Position numbers and translations under genes: made by a program
Notes under the pieces: generated by a model
What the model was told of the DNA's origin: nothing
Database searches by the model: none
The model's input: the letters and a program-made list of their open reading frames with translations, nothing else
Shown: in pieces, positions 1 to 8,046 of the stretch
Layout: the number at the start of each line of letters is the position of its first letter
Numbering within the stretch: the stretch's first letter is position 1
Source of the DNA: an uncultured Clostridia bacterium
GTDB lineage: Bacteria > Bacillota > Clostridia > Lachnospirales > CAG-274
Length of the DNA stretch: 51,695 nucleotides
Direction of reading: 5' to 3'
Assembly: GCA_947628755.1 (NCBI GenBank)
Contig: CANRBC010000019.1
Span: 1-51,695 of the forward strand

Positions 1-82
1 CCACAGTATCTTATACATTATAACATAAGTCCTGTTTCAGGGCTTTAAACACTATAACTATATAATACGAGGAGGTATAAAA

Positions 83-2698
83 ATGACAAAATTCAAAAAA
101 GCAATAGGACTTATGCTGTCCGCTGTCATTATGCTTGCGTGCATACAGACGGTAGCGCTGCAGCCCGTAGTCACAGCTGCGGAGACCACTGTTTCCATTA
201 CTGAAAGCAGCGGCTGGCACGAAAGCGCTTATGTCAAGTGGTCTGCATACACAGGCGCAGAGGGATATAACGTATATGTTAAGCCTTTAGACGGCGAGTA
301 TACAAAGCTGGACGATATGCTTGTGAGAGAGTATAAGGACTATTTCAGAGCAGACGCTATGGGACTTGCTGCAGGCAGCTATGTTATGAAAGTAGTTCCC
401 GTTGTGTCAAATGCCGAGGTAACGGCTGCTGCAGCGGAAACAGGCAGCCTTACGGTAGACAATTTTTTAAGAGAAGGCTTTGCCTTTTCGGCGGCTTCTC
501 CCAACAAGTATACGACAGGCGCTTATACTCAGGACGGTACACTTAAAAGCGATGCCATAGTTGTATATCTTACTGACGCCAACAGAGATACTCTTACTAT
601 ACCCGGACATGAAAATATGGGTACGGGTATCAATGCCATTATTTCAAAGACAAAGGATCTTGGCGCGCCTCTTGACGTTAGAGTGCTGGGCAGAGTAAGA
701 AGACCGGCAGGCATTAATGCCGATAATACTCTCAGAGTACAGGATATAAAGAATTTGACCATTGAGGGTATTGGTCATGACGCTACGCTCTACGGCTGGG
801 GACTTTCTCTTAAGAGAACGGATAATATCGAAATAAGAAATGCAGCCATTATGTGGCAGTGCAACGGTACAGACGGTGACGCTATATCACTTGATACCGA
901 TAACTACAACATATTTATACATAATATGGATTTCTACTACGGTGCGCCCGGCGCAGAGGATGACCAGAAGAAGGGCGACGGTACCGTTGATATGAAGGAG
1001 CGTTCAGACTATATTACCGTATCCTACAATCATTTTTATGATACGGGTAAGTCAACCTTCTCAGGCGGTCAATGGGAGCTTAAAAATAAGCTCGACCCTA
1101 AAGCCAAGGTAAATGTTACATATCATCACAACTGGTTTGACCATTCCGATTCACGTCATCCCAGATGTGTTGTCGGCAATACCCATGTTTACAACAACTA
1201 TTATATAGGCAACGGCGTAGGCGCTGCGGCTTGTGAAAACGCTTCTCTTTTCGTTGAGAACAACTACTTTGACCATTGCTCTATGCCTATGATGATAGGC
1301 TCACAGGGCAGCGATGCTTACAGAAGTGCAGGTACGTATGAAGGCAGCAAGAACCTTTCAAATCAGGACGGCGGTATGATAAAGGAATACGGCAACTCTA
1401 TCAGCGGTCAGTCCACGTTCTTTAATCAGACAAATTGTGAGGTAGAAGGTCAGATAGACGCTTACAGCGTTGCAAATCCCAAGGACAAGGTTCCCGATAC
1501 CGTAAAGGCATTAAAGGGCGGTTGGGCGTATAATAACTTTGATACAGCTGACACTATGTATTCCTATACTCCCGATACGGCAGAGGAAGCTATGGCAAAG
1601 GTAGTAGCCGACGCAGGCAGAATGAACGGCGGAGATCTTAAGTGGACATTTACTTCTGCCGACAATAACAACGGTAACATCATAGACGGCTTAAGGTCAG
1701 CCATAGTAAACTACAACTCTTCTCTTGTAAAGGCAGGCGGCTTAAGTGTTGAGGGTACTGCTCCCACAGAGCCTGAAACCTCAGAGGGCACTACGGAAGC
1801 GCCAAAGGAAGGCGGACAGCTTAAGGACGACTATGTATGGGATTTAAAGAGTATTTCAACTACTCCGGCAAACGGTGTGTGGTCAGGTGAAAAATTTGAT
1901 TATTCAGACGGAAAAAACACATATATTTCCGAGGACGGATATTCATATACCATAGACGGTTATATTTCCGGCAGCAGCAATCCCGGAAAGTCAGACGGCT
2001 CTAAATTCAGCGGAGGTCCTGAAATTCCCGATAAGGGCTGCTTTATAGCTGTTACTGCGCCTGATGACGGCGTAATGACAACGGCAATACGTACAGGCGC
2101 GGCAGGCTCATCACCAAGAGTAAGCTATGTTACAGACGGAGTTACCAATCTTAAGGTCATAGAGAACGGCAGCTCCAACCATAGATTTGATGTGCTACGC
2201 TTTAATGTAAAGAAGGATACTACATACTATATTTTCACCGCAGGCTCAAAGATAAGAGTTGCATATCTCGGCTTTACAGCAGGAGGAGAGGTATCCGAGG
2301 GCTCTACCGAACCGCCTACGGAGGGTGAAACAGGTTCACAGACTAAGCCTGATGCTGACAAGTCCGATGTAAAGGCTGAAAAGAACGGCAGCAGCATTAA
2401 CTTCGTAGCAGGCGTAAGCAGTCTTAACTATGCCGAGGCAGGCTTTATATTCAGCGCAGGCAATAAGGAAGTAAAGAAGGCTGTTGCAAAGGCAGGAGAA
2501 AGCAACAATAAGGTATTCGCCTCTATTGCAGGCTCAGCAGTAAAGCCCGGCGATATTGCCAAGACCTATGAATATGCCTTTACAATAACCGATGTTCCTG
2601 CCGACGCTCAGATAAAGGTAACGCCTTATGTCGTTAAGACAGACGGCAAGACAGTGCTTTCAGACTCCAAGACTTTCAGTCTGAGTACAATACAGTAA
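83..2698 (+). CDS. Secreted pectate lyase, PL1 family
   Basis: This 871-residue secreted enzyme should cleave polygalacturonate by beta-elimination outside the cell. A Sec signal peptide covers about residues 1-33. A fibronectin-III-like region (about 38-125) precedes a right-handed beta-helix lyase core (about 150-560). The core contains WFDHSDSRHPR, whose Arg358/Arg361 stretch matches the catalytic arginine region of PL1 enzymes. A Thr/Glu-rich linker near 588-600 leads to a probable beta-sandwich carbohydrate-binding region (about 605-745), a second acidic linker, and a C-terminal beta-rich domain (about 770-871). I see no SLH, dockerin or sortase motif, so it is probably released or held by its C-terminal domain. 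The start has a strong GAGGAGG site about 8 nt upstream. A small protein gene follows 12 nt downstream, probably on the same transcript. Family assignment is firm; substrate detail is inferred. Confidence 0.93.
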   Translation: MTKFKKAIGLMLSAVIMLACIQTVALQPVVTAAETTVSITESSGWHESAYVKWSAYTGAEGYNVYVKPLDGEYTKLDDMLVREYKDYFRADAMGLAAGSYVMKVVPVVSNAEVTAAAAETGSLTVDNFLREGFAFSAASPNKYTTGAYTQDGTLKSDAIVVYLTDANRDTLTIPGHENMGTGINAIISKTKDLGAPLDVRVLGRVRRPAGINADNTLRVQDIKNLTIEGIGHDATLYGWGLSLKRTDNIEIRNAAIMWQCNGTDGDAISLDTDNYNIFIHNMDFYYGAPGAEDDQKKGDGTVDMKERSDYITVSYNHFYDTGKSTFSGGQWELKNKLDPKAKVNVTYHHNWFDHSDSRHPRCVVGNTHVYNNYYIGNGVGAAACENASLFVENNYFDHCSMPMMIGSQGSDAYRSAGTYEGSKNLSNQDGGMIKEYGNSISGQSTFFNQTNCEVEGQIDAYSVANPKDKVPDTVKALKGGWAYNNFDTADTMYSYTPDTAEEAMAKVVADAGRMNGGDLKWTFTSADNNNGNIIDGLRSAIVNYNSSLVKAGGLSVEGTAPTEPETSEGTTEAPKEGGQLKDDYVWDLKSISTTPANGVWSGEKFDYSDGKNTYISEDGYSYTIDGYISGSSNPGKSDGSKFSGGPEIPDKGCFIAVTAPDDGVMTTAIRTGAAGSSPRVSYVTDGVTNLKVIENGSSNHRFDVLRFNVKKDTTYYIFTAGSKIRVAYLGFTAGGEVSEGSTEPPTEGETGSQTKPDADKSDVKAEKNGSSINFVAGVSSLNYAEAGFIFSAGNKEVKKAVAKAGESNNKVFASIAGSAVKPGDIAKTYEYAFTITDVPADAQIKVTPYVVKTDGKTVLSDSKTFSLSTIQ

Positions 2699-2710
2699 GG
2701 AGGCGGTATA

Positions 2711-2869
2711 ATGAAGAATTATATTAAGCCCGAAATGACAGTTTCATTATTCAGAGCAGAGGATATTATTACTGCCAGCGGAACTCCGTCACCCAATACT
2801 CTTGTAGACGGCGGCGCAGAGGGTAAGCCTATGACTGACAGCTACGGCAATATGTTCAGCGATAAATAA
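2711..2869 (+). CDS. Small protein (52 aa) downstream of pectate lyase, unknown function
   Basis: This short reading frame starts at ATG 2711 behind a GGAGG site (2699-2703) that touches the lyase stop codon. It encodes 52 residues beginning MKNYIKPEMT, with EDIITASG near residues 17-24 and a Gly/Asp/Ser-rich tail. Similar short proteins with a Y-x-x-P-E start and a D-[IV]-I-T-x-S-G segment are, from memory, widespread as uncharacterised proteins in gut Clostridia. There is no transmembrane helix or signal peptide. The break between a conserved N-terminal part and a low-complexity Gly-rich part after TASG resembles a leader/core arrangement, but no maturation enzyme lies nearby. A strong hairpin terminator follows 24 nt after the stop, so lyase and peptide form one unit. 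The function is not known. Confidence 0.7.
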   Translation: MKNYIKPEMTVSLFRAEDIITASGTPSPNTLVDGGAEGKPMTDSYGNMFSDK

Positions 2870-2893
2870 TAAACAAAATATTGCATAATTAAA

Positions 2894-2946
2894 GGGACTG
2901 CCGCAAGCGCCTGTATATTAGGCGTTTGCGAACAGTCCCATTTTTT
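2894..2946 (+). terminator. Rho-independent terminator after the pectate lyase unit
   Basis: A long interrupted stem pairs GGGACTG...CGCAAGCGCC with GGCGTTTGCG...CAGTCCC around a short AT-rich loop and is followed by a run of six T. It closes the lyase/small-protein transcript and lies tail-to-tail with sleC. Confidence 0.9.
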
Positions 2947-2986
2947 GTAACAAGGAAATCGTATATAAAGAGTAAAAACTATGGTA

Positions 2987-4192
2987 TCATAGGGCAGCCA
3001 GCTTTTCTATGGCAACATACAGCTGAGAGATTTGATACCATGTGGCAAGGTCTACAACGCCTGTTGCGGGCAGATTGAAAATCTGCTGAAAGGCTCTTAC
3101 TGCCTCGGCAGTGCTTTCACCGTATACACTGTCAACTCTCAGCTTGGGTATGGCAGTATAGGTATTGGAAATGGAATTAAGCTGCCTTTGTATCGTTCTT
3201 ACATCATTTCCCGATGAGCCTATGGTCAGATTTGCTCCCGGAAAGCTGGAGGGCACTCCCTGTACCTTGTCTGCGGTTTCTATATATATATCGTTACCGT
3301 AGTAATATCTCAGAATATCTATGGTGTTGTAACCCTGCTCCGCAAGCTCTGCGCTTCCCCATTGCGTCATCCAGCCCGGACAGCTTACCTTGCGTCCGTC
3401 GCAGTATTGGGCAAACAGAGGCTGTATCTGACCCTCTCTTTTGATATAGTTAGTAAACATTTCATCTACTATTTGGCTTATTTCCTCATATATTGTTCTG
3501 CCGTAGCTAAAGCTCTGGTCGTATCTTGTAGAGTTAGTTATGGTAAAGTTGTAGCCTCTGTTTCTGTACCATTCAGTAAATACCCTGTTCAACACAAAGG
3601 ACTGTATTGCAAGTACGTTTGCTCTTATGGCGGCGTCGGGCCATGTGGAATATATTTCGCTGGAGGCTACATTTTTAATATAATCCTTATAGGGGATATA
3701 GTAATTCGGACCTCCCGAACCCGGGACTCCGTCGTGTACTACTATATATTCGGGTATAACTACTCTGTCGAGGACTACAAAGCCTGTTTCCTCGGGCACG
3801 GGTTTTATTTCCTCCTCCGGCTCTTTGGGCTCATAATCTCCCCAGAGTACCGGCGGCGGAACATTTATGATATTTTCGCCTATGCCCGGTATCATATATA
3901 CTCTTTGCAGGGCGATAGCGTCTGCAAAGATTTGAGAGCCTATTATACGCACAGTCTCGTAGCCGTCGGCAGTTATAGTAATATCGTAGGTGGAGTAGGG
4001 CTGTGGTTCATTCTGCTCCAGAGCGTATTCGGCAGGAGGAGCTTCCAGCACCATTTCCTCTGTTTGTCCCGACTCGTTTGTGTATACCTCGTATAGCACC
4101 TCCTCGCCGCTTAGTACCGTAACTTTAGCTCCAACTACGGGTTCGGCAATGGTTTCATCATATAGTTCGACCTGTAATATACCGCTTGCCAT
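2987..4192 (-). CDS. sleC: Spore cortex-lytic enzyme SleC (prepro form)
   Basis: This 401-residue protein matches SleC, the lytic transglycosylase stored in clostridial spores that degrades cortex peptidoglycan at germination after Csp proteases remove its propeptide. The architecture fits: an N-terminal pre/propeptide with a beta-sandwich start (about 1-130), a SpoIID-like catalytic domain (about 150-310), and a C-terminal PG_binding_1 domain (about 325-395, around GSSGNDVRTIQRQLN and AVRAFQQIF). The glutamate in VASSEIYSTWP aligns with the catalytic Glu of SpoIID-type enzymes. A longer TTG start at 4204 is possible, but GGAGGT sits 4 nt before ATG 4192, so the shorter form is preferred. No csp gene is nearby. 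On the minus strand, CATAGAAT (4219-4226) upstream resembles the -10 of a sporulation sigma E/K promoter. The gene marks the host as a spore former. Confidence 0.88.
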   Translation of the reverse strand: MASGILQVELYDETIAEPVVGAKVTVLSGEEVLYEVYTNESGQTEEMVLEAPPAEYALEQNEPQPYSTYDITITADGYETVRIIGSQIFADAIALQRVYMIPGIGENIINVPPPVLWGDYEPKEPEEEIKPVPEETGFVVLDRVVIPEYIVVHDGVPGSGGPNYYIPYKDYIKNVASSEIYSTWPDAAIRANVLAIQSFVLNRVFTEWYRNRGYNFTITNSTRYDQSFSYGRTIYEEISQIVDEMFTNYIKREGQIQPLFAQYCDGRKVSCPGWMTQWGSAELAEQGYNTIDILRYYYGNDIYIETADKVQGVPSSFPGANLTIGSSGNDVRTIQRQLNSISNTYTAIPKLRVDSVYGESTAEAVRAFQQIFNLPATGVVDLATWYQISQLYVAIEKLAAL

Positions 4193-4297
4193 ATATACCT
4201 CCAAAACAAATATATATAATTCTATGCAAAATATTGATTTTTAATGAAAAATGCAGTAAAATATAAGGTAAGAACAATCATACGGAGGATATTGATA

Positions 4298-4927
4298 ATG
4301 GAAAAATGGCTTGGACCGGACAGCAAATTCTATAAATGGGGAACGCTTTTGGCAGACCTTATAATACTTACGGTGCTTTGGCTTATATGCAGCTTGCCCA
4401 TTATAACTATGGGCGCTTCGACCACGGCTCTTTACTATGTTACTACACGTCAGCTTTCCAACAGAGAGGGCTATGTTTCAAGAGATTTTTTCAGGAGCTT
4501 CGGAAAAAATTTTTTACAGGCGACGCTTGTTGAAATAATACTGGGTATAATAACTGTGGCGCTTGTTTTCAACATAATCACAATAGACCGTTCCACAGCC
4601 TTTGGCACGTTTATGTTTCCCGTGCAGTTTATAATTTTGTACGAGGTGACGATAATAACGATATATATATATCCCATACTTTCACGCTTCGAGCTTAAGA
4701 CCATACAGCTTTTTAAGACGGCTTTCTTTATGGCGAACCGTCATCTGCTCACTACAATAACGTGTCTTGTGCTGTTTGTTGCGGCAATAGCTATTGTTTT
4801 AAGATATTATATCCTTATATTCGTATGTGCGGGATTCTATGCCATACTTACATCTCTTATGTTTATGTTCCTTTTCAGAAAATACATACCCGATATGGAT
4901 ATGGATACCTTTGAGGATATGAGATAA
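4298..4927 (+). CDS. DUF624 (YesL-like) integral membrane protein
   Basis: This 209-residue membrane protein has about five hydrophobic segments and the DUF624 opening seen here as LWLICSLPIITMGASTTALYY. In Bacillus the family member YesL sits in the rhamnogalacturonan-use cluster, and DUF624 proteins often accompany LplB/YtcP-type sugar importers. Their biochemical role is not established. A frame extending to 4244 is open, but the ribosome site CGGAGG (4283-4288) selects ATG 4298. The gene is divergent from sleC and is followed 19 nt later by an HD-domain protein, probably cotranscribed. Confidence 0.85.
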   Translation: MEKWLGPDSKFYKWGTLLADLIILTVLWLICSLPIITMGASTTALYYVTTRQLSNREGYVSRDFFRSFGKNFLQATLVEIILGIITVALVFNIITIDRSTAFGTFMFPVQFIILYEVTIITIYIYPILSRFELKTIQLFKTAFFMANRHLLTTITCLVLFVAAIAIVLRYYILIFVCAGFYAILTSLMFMFLFRKYIPDMDMDTFEDMR

Positions 4928-4946
4928 TTTTTTGCGGAGGTCAGAT

Positions 4947-5516
4947 ATGAAAAAAGCAATAGGCTCAAGAGTTGACTTGAATAATATGGATAATCCTGAT
5001 GTAGTGGAGTTCAGAAAATATATAGACGAATTTTTTGATGAGGTCAAAGTCAAAAAGCTGGATAATTTCAATCAGCATTTCAGAACATCAAGACTGCAGC
5101 ACAGTATTAATGTGGCTTATTACAGCTTCCTTATTGCAAGGAAAATAGGCGCAGACCAAAGAGCCGCTGCAAGAGCGGGACTTTTGCACGATTTGTACTG
5201 GTATGACTGGCATACGAAGGAAACGCCTCAGCTCCATGCTTTTCTTCATCCTCGTCTGGCAGTAAGGAATGCTTCAAGATTGGTAGACGATTTGAGCGAC
5301 AGAGAGGCAGACGCTATACTTAAACACATGTGGCCTCTTTATCCTGGCTTTCCCAAATATAAGGAATCTCTTGCAGTAACTCTGGCGGACAAATATGCCG
5401 CCGCTTTGGAGGTCACCACTCAATGGGGCAGATTTTTTGGCGAGACCTCTGTAAGAAAGGCAAGAGGTTCTGTTAAGCGGGTAAAGTCTATTATCGACAA
5501 AAAAAGGAGAAATTAG
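4947..5516 (+). CDS. HD-domain protein, putative phosphohydrolase
   Basis: This 189-residue soluble protein carries an HD metal-dependent phosphohydrolase domain. A first His lies in SRLQHSINVAYYS, the central His-Asp pair in GLLHDLYWYDW, further His residues in HAFLHPRLA and HMWPLYP, and a late Asp in LADKYAA. Family members hydrolyse phosphate esters or nucleotides, but the substrate cannot be told from sequence. A TTG start at 4932 is open, but GGAGG at 4936-4940 is correctly spaced for ATG 4947. The DUF624 gene ends 19 nt upstream, and a promoter for the downstream AbrB gene begins just after this stop, so this probably ends a two-gene unit. Confidence 0.82.
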   Translation: MKKAIGSRVDLNNMDNPDVVEFRKYIDEFFDEVKVKKLDNFNQHFRTSRLQHSINVAYYSFLIARKIGADQRAAARAGLLHDLYWYDWHTKETPQLHAFLHPRLAVRNASRLVDDLSDREADAILKHMWPLYPGFPKYKESLAVTLADKYAAALEVTTQWGRFFGETSVRKARGSVKRVKSIIDKKRRN

Positions 5517-5526
5517 CTAATATCTA

Positions 5527-5555
5527 TTGACAAAAATTTCCATTTTTGTTAAAAT
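5527..5555 (+). promoter_or_regulatory. Sigma-A promoter for abrB-like gene and ispF
   Basis: TTGACA (5527-5532) and TAAAAT (5550-5555) are separated by exactly 17 bp, about 45 bp before the AbrB-like start. Confidence 0.8.
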
Positions 5556-5599
5556 AATTCTGAAATAATTAATTAAAAATTTATGGAGGAATTATTTTT

Positions 5600-5911
5600 A
5601 TGAAATCAACAGGTATTGTAAGAAAAGTGGACCAGCTGGGCAGAATGGTTTTACCAAGCGAGCTGAGAGCCAGCTTTAACATAAAGGACGGAGATGCGCT
5701 GGAAATATTTACTTCAAACGACATGATAGTTCTTAAGAAGTATATGCCGGCGGACATTTTTACCGGTGAAATGGAGGACCTTGTGGAATACAAGGGAAAA
5801 AGAGTTTCCAGAAATACCATAAAAGAGCTTGCAAGACTTGCAGGCTTTAAGCTGGACGAAGCGCCTCGGAGTTCCGACGGTGATAATTTTGAGCTTGACG
5901 ATATATTATAG
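5600..5911 (+). CDS. AbrB/SpoVT-type transition-state regulator
   Basis: This 103-residue protein has an N-terminal SpoVT/AbrB DNA-binding domain (about residues 1-50). It shows the family signature STGIVRKVDQLGRMVLPSEL followed by a GDALEIF strand. AbrB proteins form swapped-hairpin dimers that bind AT-rich DNA and control transitions into stationary phase and sporulation. The rest (about 55-103) is a short acidic tail that may assist oligomerisation. A consensus sigma-A promoter lies 45 bp upstream and GGAGG 8-12 nt before the start. ispF follows after 15 nt, so the two are probably cotranscribed. Its targets are unknown. Confidence 0.88.
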   Translation: MKSTGIVRKVDQLGRMVLPSELRASFNIKDGDALEIFTSNDMIVLKKYMPADIFTGEMEDLVEYKGKRVSRNTIKELARLAGFKLDEAPRSSDGDNFELDDIL

Positions 5912-5926
5912 AAGGAGGGCTGTTCC

Positions 5927-6403
5927 ATGGGCTTAAGAGTGGGACTTGGATATGATGTTCACAGACTTACCGAAAACAGAGAGCTTATACTTGGCGGCGT
6001 AAGCATACCTTATGAGAAAGGTCTTTTGGGTCATTCCGATGCGGATGTGCTTATCCATGCCATTATGGATGCTCTTCTGGGAGCGGGCAAAATGGGGGAT
6101 ATAGGCAAGCTGTTCCCCGATACAGACCCTCGCTACAAGGGCATTTCCAGTATTAAGCTTTTAAAACACGTTAAGAAAAAAATGGACGCAAAGGGCGTTA
6201 AGGTAATAAATATAGATTCTATCATAGTGGCACAGCGCCCCAAAATGCGTCCCTACATAGACGATATGGAGAATAATATAGCCGAGGCTCTGGATATTGA
6301 CGTTGACTGCGTCAATGTCAAGGCGACTACCGAGGAGGAGCTTGGCTTTACAGGCAGCGGAGAGGGCATTTCCGCAAAGGCTGTCTGTCTTATCGAATTT
6401 TGA
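5927..6403 (+). CDS. ispF: 2-C-methyl-D-erythritol 2,4-cyclodiphosphate synthase
   Basis: IspF converts CDP-methylerythritol 2-phosphate into the cyclic diphosphate in the MEP isoprenoid pathway in the cytosol. The 158-residue length is normal. The N-terminus GLGYDVHRL holds the Asp-x-His metal ligands, [18 protein letters not shown] continues the metal and substrate site, and [17 protein letters not shown] is the conserved C-terminal segment. The start follows a GAAGGAGG site. No ispD is adjacent; the gene sits behind abrB, a common scattered arrangement. A perfect 28-nt hairpin unit immediately follows the stop and recurs near 50.2 kb. Confidence 0.97.
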   Translation: MGLRVGLGYDVHRLTENRELILGGVSIPYEKGLLGHSDADVLIHAIMDALLGAGKMGDIGKLFPDTDPRYKGISSIKLLKHVKKKMDAKGVKVINIDSIIVAQRPKMRPYIDDMENNIAEALDIDVDCVNVKATTEEELGFTGSGEGISAKAVCLIEF

Positions 6404-6406
6404 TTT

Positions 6407-6434
6407 GAAAGAAATGCTTTTTGGCATTTCTTTC
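6407..6434. repeat. 28-bp hairpin repeat, copy 1
   Basis: GAAAGAAATGC and GCATTTCTTTC form an 11-bp stem around TTTTTG. An identical 28-bp copy lies at 50203-50230, after larE. Both sit directly after a gene, so they may act as 3'-end or termination hairpins. This copy lacks a clear T-run. Confidence 0.75.
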
Positions 6435-6675
6435 AGTTATCTAAGGAAGGAACCAGCCGTGTTTTCCGCAATTTAGGCATAAATGCCTAAATTACAGAAA
6501 AGTTCCTGTCCTCAGGCGGGCAAAGCTCGCCTTGCGGATTAAAGTCTGCGACGCTTTTTTGCAAACTGTTCTTTACTTGAAATTCATATTTCTTATCAAA
6601 ATGTTGTTTTTTCGACAGTCTGAACTCCCCTATAAAGAGGGGAGTTATAATATTTTTTTGATTGGAGTTCTTACA
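6435..6675 (+). promoter_or_regulatory. Structured leader upstream of MATE gene, candidate attenuator
   Basis: This 240-nt gap contains several potential helices: a GGAAC/GTTCC closing pair enclosing an ATTTAGGC/GCCTAAAT hairpin (about 6470-6492), AGGCG/CGCCT around 6516-6534, and GCGGAT/GTCTGC around 6535-6550. A terminator-like hairpin AACTCCCC/GGGGAGTT (6623-6646) is followed by a seven-T run that ends just before the ribosome site. That order, structure then terminator then gene, suggests regulation by attenuation. I do not recognise a known riboswitch class here. Confidence 0.4.
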
Positions 6676-8034
6676 ATGAAAAAATCCTATGAAATAGATA
6701 TGTGTAACGGTCCTTTGCTTGGCAAGATACTTATGTTTGCTATACCTCTTATGCTTTCAAGCATACTGCAGCTTCTGTTTAACGCAGCGGACGTAGTTGT
6801 AGTGGGACGATTTACGGGAAGCACGGCTCTTGCGGCAGTCGGCTCTACGTCGTCGCTTATAAATCTGCTTGTCAATCTGTTTATGGGCGTTTCCGTAGGC
6901 GCAAATGTGCTTGTGGCAAGATTTTACGGTGCAAGGGACGAGGAAAATATACAACAGACCATACATACGGCTATACTTACCGCTGTTATAGGCGGTGTAG
7001 CTCTTATATTTGCGGGAGTTTTACTGGCGTCGCCTTTGCTTACGCTTATGGGCACTCCCGACGATGTACTTAGCCAATCTGTAATATATATGAGGATATA
7101 TTTCTGCGGTATGCCCGCCTTTATGCTCTATAACTTCGGCGCAGCCATATTAAGAGCCATAGGCGATACCAAAAGACCCTTGTATTTTCTTATACTTGCA
7201 GGTATTGTAAACGTAGTGCTTAATCTGTTTTTTGTAATAGTATTTGGTATGGGCGTAGCGGGAGTTGCCTTGGCAACTATAATTTCCCAATTTATTTCCG
7301 CCGCTCTTATTATAAGATGTCTTGTTAAAAACGACGGAATGTGCAGGCTTTATTTTTCAAAGCTGAGAATAAACAAAAGCAAGCTCGTATTTATGCTCAG
7401 AATAGGCATACCAGCAGGCTTACAAGGCGTTATATTCAATGTTTCAAACGTTCTTATACAGTCATCTATCAATTCCTTCGGCTCTGTTGTAATGGCGGGC
7501 AATACGGCTGCTAGCAATATAGAAGGCTTTGTCTATGTCTCTATGAATTCGCTACACCAGACGGCTCTCAGCTTTACGGGACAGAATATGGGCGCAGGAA
7601 AATACAAGAGAATAGATACGCTGCTTTTTGAATGTATAGTCATAGTTTCGATTATAGGCATTGTAATGGGCAACGGCGCTTATCTTATGGGAAGTCATCT
7701 GCTGAGCATTTATTCTGCAGACCCGGAGGTAATAAAATACGGTCTTATAAGACTTTCCTTTATTGCCACAATGTATTTCCTGTGCGGAGCTATGGACGTG
7801 TTTGCAGGCGCTATAAGGGGAATAGGCTATTCTGTGCTGCCTATGACAGTATCCCTTGTGGGAGCTTGTGCTTTCAGAGTAATATGGATATTTACGATAT
7901 TCCGCTTCTGGCATACTCTTACAAGCCTTTATATATCATACCCTATTTCATGGGCGCTTACGGCAGTAGCTCATTTCGTATGCTATATGATAGTGCGAAA
8001 ACGAGAATTTAACAGACCTGCTGTGGCGCAGTAA
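6676..8034 (+). CDS. MATE-family multidrug/metabolite exporter
   Basis: This 452-residue protein has about twelve transmembrane segments and belongs to the MATE (NorM/DinF) antiporter family, which exports cationic drugs or metabolites using a Na+ or H+ gradient. The N-terminal GPLLGKILMFAIPLMLSSIL and AADVVVVGRFTGSTALAAVG stretches are typical, and the second half repeats the fold from about residue 235. A frame opening at 6532 is rejected because it crosses a terminator-like hairpin; ATG 6676 has GGAG about 8 nt upstream. The SLH-GH5 gene starts 12 nt after its stop, so they may be cotranscribed. The substrate is unknown. Confidence 0.93.
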   Translation: MKKSYEIDMCNGPLLGKILMFAIPLMLSSILQLLFNAADVVVVGRFTGSTALAAVGSTSSLINLLVNLFMGVSVGANVLVARFYGARDEENIQQTIHTAILTAVIGGVALIFAGVLLASPLLTLMGTPDDVLSQSVIYMRIYFCGMPAFMLYNFGAAILRAIGDTKRPLYFLILAGIVNVVLNLFFVIVFGMGVAGVALATIISQFISAALIIRCLVKNDGMCRLYFSKLRINKSKLVFMLRIGIPAGLQGVIFNVSNVLIQSSINSFGSVVMAGNTAASNIEGFVYVSMNSLHQTALSFTGQNMGAGKYKRIDTLLFECIVIVSIIGIVMGNGAYLMGSHLLSIYSADPEVIKYGLIRLSFIATMYFLCGAMDVFAGAIRGIGYSVLPMTVSLVGACAFRVIWIFTIFRFWHTLTSLYISYPISWALTAVAHFVCYMIVRKREFNRPAVAQ

Positions 8035-8046
8035 AAGGAGATAATT

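Noticed and set aside
3362..4096. A 244-codon plus-strand frame opposite sleC
   Set aside because: It is antisense to a well-supported SleC gene, has no ribosome site and its translation is low-complexity Tyr/Ser-rich, typical of a shadow frame.
6532..6675. Extended N-terminus of the MATE protein
   Set aside because: It would translate through a terminator-like hairpin and its T-run; GGAG and the family's usual N-terminus place the start at 6676.
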